Both the position numbers and the translations under genes were made by a program. From contig NZ_CAJHAR010000014.1 of the NCBI RefSeq assembly GCF_904846415.1, positions 1 through 64,000 of the forward strand: DNA of 64,000 bases. Reading direction: 5' to 3'. Position 1 is the first letter of the stretch. Each line of letters opens with the position of its first letter. Positions 58,720 to 64,000 of the stretch are shown piece by piece. Source of the DNA: Psychrobacter piscatorii (GTDB lineage Bacteria > Pseudomonadota > Gammaproteobacteria > Pseudomonadales > Moraxellaceae). A model generated the notes under the pieces. It worked only from the letters and a program-made list of their open reading frames with translations. It was not told the origin of the DNA and made no database searches.

Positions 58720-59520
58720 TCAATCTTCAACGGGTACACGAAGTACTCGTGAATGTAACTCTGCTAACCCTTCTTGCATACGTGCTTGCAACAAATTAGT
58801 CAGCTCGCTTTTGGTACAGCCTTTCGGATCTAGCGGCGCCAGTGGCAATACATAAGCGGTGACATCTTTGCTATCGAGCACTTTTTTCATGCTGTCTTTC
58901 ATTGTCATCTTGCCATAATATGGCAGCGCGTCACTGAGCGTGCCATCTTTATCGACATAGGCGATGACAATGGGTCTAACAGGCACATCAGCATCTATCG
59001 CTGACTGGAGCAGTGTCCCATGAATACGCTTGATTTTTTTGCCACTGGTGGTGGTCGCCTCAGGGAAGAAAATCACCGAAAAACCTTTGGCTAAGAAATC
59101 AGCTATTTGTGAGGATACGGAACCTGCATCACCGGAGCCGCGCTCGATGAACAGCGTGCCTGCCGCATGCGCGAGCTTACCAAATACAGGCCACTCACCA
59201 ATCTCAGCTTTGGATAAAAAGAACGCTGGACTCACGGTGCCAACGACAGGAATATCCATCCATGACACATGGTTTGACACCCACAAGCCGTGATGTTGCT
59301 CTACGGGTTCGACTTCAACGACCTTTACCCCAAATGAGCCTGCCATCTTGCGACAAAACGTCTGAATATAGCGTGGCAGTTTTTCGCGCGGTGGCTGTTT
59401 GAATGCACCGATACGCTTTGCCGCGCGTATACCGCCGACCATGGTCGTGGTCATACCAGCGATTTGCTTGCCGCGTCCTAGCTGCTGTCTGAGTGAAAAG
59501 CTTGATTTAGCTTGGCTCAT
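58720..59520 (-). CDS. plsC: 1-acyl-sn-glycerol-3-phosphate acyltransferase (PlsC type)
   Basis: The protein makes phosphatidate by acylating lysophosphatidate in phospholipid synthesis. It has the HX4D motif NHVSWMD (His84, Asp89 from the chosen start), the FPEATTTSG substrate motif and LFIERGSG, and lacks long membrane helices except a short N-terminal hydrophobic patch. I chose the ATG at 59520, with AGGG upstream; ATG 59532 is four codons earlier. The 266-residue length is near normal. Whether this is the only PlsC of the cell cannot be told here. Confidence 0.88.
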   Translation of the reverse strand: MSQAKSSFSLRQQLGRGKQIAGMTTTMVGGIRAAKRIGAFKQPPREKLPRYIQTFCRKMAGSFGVKVVEVEPVEQHHGLWVSNHVSWMDIPVVGTVSPAFFLSKAEIGEWPVFGKLAHAAGTLFIERGSGDAGSVSSQIADFLAKGFSVIFFPEATTTSGKKIKRIHGTLLQSAIDADVPVRPIVIAYVDKDGTLSDALPYYGKMTMKDSMKKVLDSKDVTAYVLPLAPLDPKGCTKSELTNLLQARMQEGLAELHSRVLRVPVED

Positions 59521-59826
59521 CTTCGCCCTCATGATTAAATAACGGGTGTTTAATAGTCAAAAAACGAGCCCAGTATAACAAAGTTCACACGCTCAGTGAT
59601 AGGGTGTTCACTCAGTGAGTGCTGACTTTTATACAAACGGGCAATAAAGCAGATTTATAAAAAATTAATCTCAGTCAGCGCTGTAACATAAATCCATCGC
59701 TAATTATGCTCATACCCTTTAATATCAAGTGATAAGCCCACATATAAACACTCATATGAACGCTATATCAAAGTATACTGAACTGATAATAGCGATATAT
59801 TTACTTTATTAAATAGGTGATACTCT

Positions 59827-61260
59827 TTGGATTATTTTGAAAGACATGAAGGTGGCGAGCGCGCCATTATTGTACATTTAGACATTCGCCAAATTCAAGA
59901 TCCTGACGATCTAGGCGAGTTTGAACTATTGGCAGATTCAGCAGGTGCTGATCGTTTGGCATTAGTCACAGGCTCACGTGCACGCCCTGATGCCAGATAT
60001 TTCGTTGGTAGTGGCAAGGCAGAAGAAATTGCAGAACTGGTGCGCGAGCATGATGCGGATATCGTACTGTTCAACCACAATTTATCGCCATCACAAGAGC
60101 GTAACATCGAAGCGCTCGTGAAGTGCCGTGTACTGGATCGTACTGGTTTGATTTTAGACATTTTCGCGCAGCGTGCTCGTACTTACGAAGGTAAGCTACA
60201 AGTAGAGCTGGCTCAGCTGAACCATTTATCGACACGTTTGGTCCGTGGTTGGACGCATTTGGAGCGTCAAAAAGGGGGTATTGGTCTACGTGGACCCGGT
60301 GAAACCCAGCTTGAGACTGATCGTCGCTTGCTACAAGTGCGCGTCATGCAGCTCAAAAGTAGAATTGAGAAGGTCAGACAGACTCGTGCGCAAGGTCGAG
60401 CCCGTCGCCAAAAATCAGACGTACCAACCATCTCACTAGTTGGTTATACCAATGCGGGCAAGTCCACTTTATTCAATCGCTTGGTGGATGAAAACATCTA
60501 CGCAGCTGATAAGCTATTTGCGACACTCGATCCAACGCTACGCCGCTTAGATTGGCAAGGTGTAGGCCGTGTAGTCTTGGTTGATACCGTAGGTTTCGTC
60601 CGTCATTTGCCGCATGAATTGGTTGAATCCTTTCATGCAACGCTAGAAGAGACGCTAGAGGCGGACTTATTATTACACGTCATCGATTCTTCTAGTGAAG
60701 ACATGCACGAGCAAATTCAGGCGGTCAAAGAGGTACTTGCTGAGATTGATAACGATGTGCCGGTACTCAATGTTTATAATAAGATTGATTTGACTGATGA
60801 GCCTGCACGTATTGGCTATGCTAGCGAAGGTCAACCTAACCGCGTCTATGTGTCTTCTAGAGAGAACTTAGGCATAGAAGAGTTGTCATTAGCCGTGCAG
60901 CAATTACTGACTGGCACATTGACCACTTTTGATTTGACGCTACCTTACCATGCGGGACAGTTAAAAAATACTTTGTACGAGCTCGGTGTTATTGAAGAAG
61001 AAAGCTATGATGATAGCGGACATGAGTGCTTAACGATCCGCTTGCCAAGCGATAGACTAAGACAACTACTCGGACAAGCCAATCTCAAGCCTACCGATGT
61101 GTTACCGCTTGCACAAGCAACATTGCTGATGCCTGTACTTGAGGAGTTTGAGCAGCCTGACGAACATGAGGTTGAAGAGCCGACGATGACGGCAGAAGAA
61201 GAAAGGGCATTTGACGAATTTAATGCGCTCAATTCACAAACCGCTGATTCTGAAAAATAG
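59827..61260 (+). CDS. hflX: GTPase HflX
   Basis: HflX is a ribosome-splitting GTPase that rescues stalled ribosomes under stress. The N-terminal HflX domain and the family stretch GGIGLRGPGETQLETDRR are present, then the GTPase motifs GYTNAGKST (about 206-214), DTVGFVRHLP and NKID. The 477 residues exceed E. coli HflX (426) by an acidic C-terminal tail. Translation starts at TTG 59827, six bases after AGGTGA. The usual partner hfq is not directly upstream. Confidence 0.95.
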   Translation: MDYFERHEGGERAIIVHLDIRQIQDPDDLGEFELLADSAGADRLALVTGSRARPDARYFVGSGKAEEIAELVREHDADIVLFNHNLSPSQERNIEALVKCRVLDRTGLILDIFAQRARTYEGKLQVELAQLNHLSTRLVRGWTHLERQKGGIGLRGPGETQLETDRRLLQVRVMQLKSRIEKVRQTRAQGRARRQKSDVPTISLVGYTNAGKSTLFNRLVDENIYAADKLFATLDPTLRRLDWQGVGRVVLVDTVGFVRHLPHELVESFHATLEETLEADLLLHVIDSSSEDMHEQIQAVKEVLAEIDNDVPVLNVYNKIDLTDEPARIGYASEGQPNRVYVSSRENLGIEELSLAVQQLLTGTLTTFDLTLPYHAGQLKNTLYELGVIEEESYDDSGHECLTIRLPSDRLRQLLGQANLKPTDVLPLAQATLLMPVLEEFEQPDEHEVEEPTMTAEEERAFDEFNALNSQTADSEK

Positions 61261-61355
61261 TCGCTGCTAAAAAACGATTGTTTGCGTCAATAGATAAGTA
61301 AACGTTTGATTCATATTGTTAGACAGCAATCTTTTATACAGTAGGTTAAAATAGC

Positions 61356-61388
61356 ATAGACGGTATCAATCGATATCGTCTATTTTTT
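61356..61388 (+). terminator. Terminator of hflX
   Basis: ATAGACGGTATC pairs with GATATCGTCTAT (one G-U) on a four-base loop, then a T-run. The gap 61261-61609 holds nothing else recognised. Confidence 0.9.
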
Positions 61389-61609
61389 TGGATGTGTCTA
61401 CAAGCTTTATTAGTAAGCTTACTCTCTATATAATCAACGGTTATACATTCAACAAATATTGATAGGTAATACTCGCCACTCAAAAGTTGAAATGTCACTA
61501 CTGTCTATTATCAGCGTCCATAATATTATTTTTCACGTCATATTATGGATGCTATCGCCCACTCGTTTTTATAAACTCATCACCTATATCTGACTTGGCC
61601 ACACTGCTT

Positions 61610-62044
61610 ATGAAGTCTGTTCACTCCTCCCATCTCCCACTATGGATTTCGTTAATTTTAACGTTGACCATGGTTATCGTTGTCCGAGAGACGGCTGTGG
61701 TTCTTTGTCAGTTGGCAGGTATCGAAAAAGCCGCCAATATTGTCGGCTTGGTGGCGATGTTTGTTATCTTGATGATATGGCGATTGCTCAAAGGGTTGCC
61801 TAACTGGCTCACTCAAGCCAGTAACACCCTGCTCGTCGATAGTGGTTTTGCATTTCTGCCCGTATCAGCGGGTGCAGGCTTACTGCTATTTGCGCTAGGA
61901 GATGAGCTGTTGGGCGTGATGGTCACAATGATAGTAAGTACGCTCATACCGATGTGGGGGCTTGCGCTACTGGCCAATCGCTGGTTGAATCAAGATACCA
62001 ATGCCGACAGCGGCACGACCAATCAGCAAAAGGAACAGCCGTGA
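61610..62044 (+). CDS. LrgA/CidA-family holin-like protein
   Basis: The 144-residue membrane protein has four hydrophobic segments with the LrgA/CidA pattern, including the conserved SGFAFLPVSAGAGLLLFAL and TLIPMWGLALLANRWL region. LrgA-like proteins are thought to influence autolysis or overflow metabolite export. I chose the ATG at 61610; the frame is open to 61487, but that extension is without family likeness. A strong Shine-Dalgarno is lacking. It is followed 16 bases later by an LrgB gene. Confidence 0.82.
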   Translation: MKSVHSSHLPLWISLILTLTMVIVVRETAVVLCQLAGIEKAANIVGLVAMFVILMIWRLLKGLPNWLTQASNTLLVDSGFAFLPVSAGAGLLLFALGDELLGVMVTMIVSTLIPMWGLALLANRWLNQDTNADSGTTNQQKEQP

Positions 62045-62060
62045 GCTGCGGAGAGATATT

Positions 62061-62750
62061 ATGACTTTTGACAGCGTATTTACGGCGACCTTAGCAGCCG
62101 TACTCCTAACCTTAGCAGCACACGTCATTGCACGCGTGTTAGCGCGAAAGCTGTCATGGTTGCCGATGGTAATTACTGCGCTCGTTTTGGTACTGGTCTT
62201 CTTATTTTTATTGCAATGGGATTACGACAACTACTACAGCGCAGCCAAGCCTGTATTCGATCATCTATTAGGATATGTCACAGTGCTTTTGGCGGTACCG
62301 CTGGCAGCAATGAACTTCAAAGGACTGCCTGTCAAAAAGCTCTCTTTGATCGTTGCTATTGCTAGTGTCATTGGTGCCCTATTACCCATGTCCTTGGCTT
62401 ATCTATTTTCATTGAGTCACGACACCATACTGGCCTTTGCCACTCGTTCTGTGACTACTCCCATTGGCCTCAGTGTCGCAGACTTAATCAAAGCACCATT
62501 GGCGATGGCTAACCTGATTATTATCGTTTCAGGTCTCATCGGTGGTACTTTAGCACGATTTTTGTTTTGTGGTATCGATGATGATCGGGCTAAAGGTCTC
62601 GCGCTAGGGCTGGCTGCTCACGCATTTGGTACAGTAGAAGCTTGGCAAATCAGCCATACAGCAGGACGATATGCGGCATTTGGACTGGCAGTCAATGGTT
62701 TAGTGACTGCCGTTTGGGTACCTGTATTTATCAGTGCGTTAGGCATCTAG
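62061..62750 (+). CDS. LrgB/CidB-family membrane protein
   Basis: This 229-residue protein has about seven hydrophobic segments and the LrgB signatures ATRSVTTPIGLSVADLIK and GLALGLAAHAFGTVEAWQIS. It partners LrgA in a membrane complex connected to murein hydrolase activity or, in some bacteria, to pyruvate or glycolate transport. I chose the ATG at 62061, preceded by GGAGAG; the frame extends to 62001. Regulators such as LytSR are not adjacent. Confidence 0.9.
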   Translation: MTFDSVFTATLAAVLLTLAAHVIARVLARKLSWLPMVITALVLVLVFLFLLQWDYDNYYSAAKPVFDHLLGYVTVLLAVPLAAMNFKGLPVKKLSLIVAIASVIGALLPMSLAYLFSLSHDTILAFATRSVTTPIGLSVADLIKAPLAMANLIIIVSGLIGGTLARFLFCGIDDDRAKGLALGLAAHAFGTVEAWQISHTAGRYAAFGLAVNGLVTAVWVPVFISALGI

Positions 62751-63259
62751 ATTGATTTTGCTTACCACTCTGATAGATGACTGAGCACTGTTTCATCATT
62801 CCAATCATTACTTTTATTGTTATTGCTTACTTAGTTAGTAAGAAGATTAATTGACATGACATTTTGCTCATCCGAGCGTTGTCATCACCTTTGCATTTTA
62901 GAGAATTAAAATAAGGTATGCATCAAAAAAGTGCTTGCCTATCATCCGACATAAACAGGTAGTTGATAGTCTCCAAATATATAGCGCTTTGATTTATTTG
63001 AGTTTGTTTAACGATAAAAATTTGATTTTACAACTTATTTTGTCAATCTGATACGGCAAAAAGTTATTATATGTTATAGTAAGCAACTATTATTTTTTGT
63101 ATCTATTGCAAGTGGTTCTTGTTAGACGTGGTATTTGCTAGGTCGCTATATCGATGACGAGCTATAAAATCCTGCAACCCCGATGACCGCTCAAGCGCGT
63201 GAAATGACGCGTCTATAGGCAAAACAATTTGCTATTATTCGATAAAAAGTGATAACACT
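62751..63259. other. Intergenic region before the lytic transglycosylase gene
   Basis: These 509 bases are AT-rich to about 63110, then contain GC-richer sequence with a small stem CGCGT/ACGCG (about 63196-63212) close to the gene. No known riboswitch pattern was recognised. Promoter-like elements near 63061-63080 are too weak to call. Confidence 0.45.
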
Positions 63260-64000
63260 ATGATAAATACTGCTACTTTGATTACTCGCTGTTTGTCTCC
63301 TATTTTATTAAGTGCGATTGCCCTCTCTACTTTTTCTACTGCTGCCAACGCTGGCAATATGTATATCTATAAAGACAAAGGTGGACAAGTACTACTGACC
63401 AACGTCAATCCTAGTGGCAATTTTGATAAATTCACTAAAAAAGTTAAAGTCACTTATTATAAAGACTCTAAAATGTATGACGGCAGTAATAGTAGCAATG
63501 ACTATGGTAGCAGTGCCGCTAGTAATAGTGGTAGCCGCAACGCTTACGACAGCTACATTCGTGCCTCTGCTGAACGTAATGGCGTAGATCCTGCTCTTAT
63601 GAAAGCAATGATGCATACCGAATCCGCTTTTAATCCCAATGCTCGCTCACCAGTCGGTGCGCAAGGCCTCATGCAGCTAATGCCAGCGACGGCTCGTCGC
63701 TTTAATGTGAGTAACCCTTGGAACCCTGCAGACAATATTGAAGGCTCAGCCAAATATATCGCTTGGCTCATGCGCCGTTTCAATAACAATGTAGAACATG
63801 CCGTAGCTGGCTACAATGCGGGTGAAGGTAATGTCGATAAATACGGCGGTATTCCTCCTTTTAAAGAAACCCGTAACTACGTACAAAGAGTCATGAGCCG
63901 TTATCATAGCTTGTATAAGAATGATGCTGGGCTATTTGGCGCCAGTATGAGTGCCAGCAATCAAACAAGTAGCACCATTAACAGTGGATTGCGCAACGTC
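63260..64000 (+). CDS. Lytic transglycosylase, truncated by the window edge
   Basis: The 247 visible codons have a signal peptide (about 1-31, ending ANAG), a short DUF4124-like domain (MYIYKDKGGQVLLTN), a Ser/Asn-rich linker and an SLT lysozyme-like domain (about 95-220). The catalytic Glu121 is in MHTESAFNPNARSPVGAQG, followed by LMQLMPATARRF and AGYNAGEGNVDKYGGIPP. Such enzymes cut peptidoglycan glycan strands with 1,6-anhydro ends. The reading frame is open at the right edge, so the C-terminus is unknown. Confidence 0.92.
   Translation, partial: MINTATLITRCLSPILLSAIALSTFSTAANAGNMYIYKDKGGQVLLTNVNPSGNFDKFTKKVKVTYYKDSKMYDGSNSSNDYGSSAASNSGSRNAYDSYIRASAERNGVDPALMKAMMHTESAFNPNARSPVGAQGLMQLMPATARRFNVSNPWNPADNIEGSAKYIAWLMRRFNNNVEHAVAGYNAGEGNVDKYGGIPPFKETRNYVQRVMSRYHSLYKNDAGLFGASMSASNQTSSTINSGLRNV

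Overview
The window looks like a chromosomal stretch of a gammaproteobacterium of the Moraxellaceae, most probably Psychrobacter or a close relative. This is inferred from moderate GC, gene neighbourhoods (glnD-dapC, metX-metW, trxB-aat, ileS-lspA) and protein style; no database search was possible. It is mostly core housekeeping DNA. No rRNA, insertion sequence, prophage or CRISPR array was seen.

Layout. 1-8 kb: the start of a leftward gene at the edge, glnD (nitrogen signalling), an unknown membrane protein, dapC (lysine and peptidoglycan precursor), and a cNMP/CBS/DUF294 signalling protein paired with a DEDDh exonuclease. 8-18 kb: a PBP4-type peptidase, two small membrane proteins, rlmH, a DODA-type dioxygenase, an amidase and ftsK. 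18-24 kb: trxB-aat-merR, rimI, and a leftward tRNA-Thr/Tyr/Gly/Thr-tuf cluster like thrU-tyrU-glyT-thrT-tufB of E. coli, here with a DUF6122-type gene inserted before tuf. 24-32 kb: trpE, a membrane-anchored FHA protein, a DUF3298-type exported protein, prfC, an unknown lipoprotein and ohr. 32-41 kb: polA, a membrane-protein gene broken by an in-frame amber codon, an acidic small protein, a BPSS1780-type membrane protein, hemH and metX-metW. 41-50 kb: a Sel1-repeat protein, an AT-rich orphan HNH endonuclease, trhO, serA divergent from a D-2-hydroxyglutarate dehydrogenase-type flavoprotein, a BLUF photoreceptor with a C-terminal membrane anchor, and a GNAT-nitrilase fusion. 50-64 kb: a thioredoxin-fold protein, ileS-lspA, a cold-shock/DUF1294 fusion, a small lipoprotein, fkpB, an aldo/keto reductase, plsC, hflX, an lrgA-lrgB pair and a lytic transglycosylase that runs off the right edge.

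Functional threads: translation (tRNAs, EF-Tu, RF3, IleS, RlmH, TrhO, RimI, Aat, HflX), amino-acid supply (DapC, TrpE, MetX/MetW, SerA) and envelope work (PBP4-like, LspA, PlsC, FtsK, LrgAB, lytic transglycosylase). Most units are short and end in clear intrinsic terminators, several of them shared by convergent genes. The least ordinary items are the tail-anchored BLUF protein, the orphan HNH nuclease, the amber-interrupted gene, the extra gene in the tRNA-tuf cluster and the insertions in MetX. I did not find a convincing new multi-gene system.
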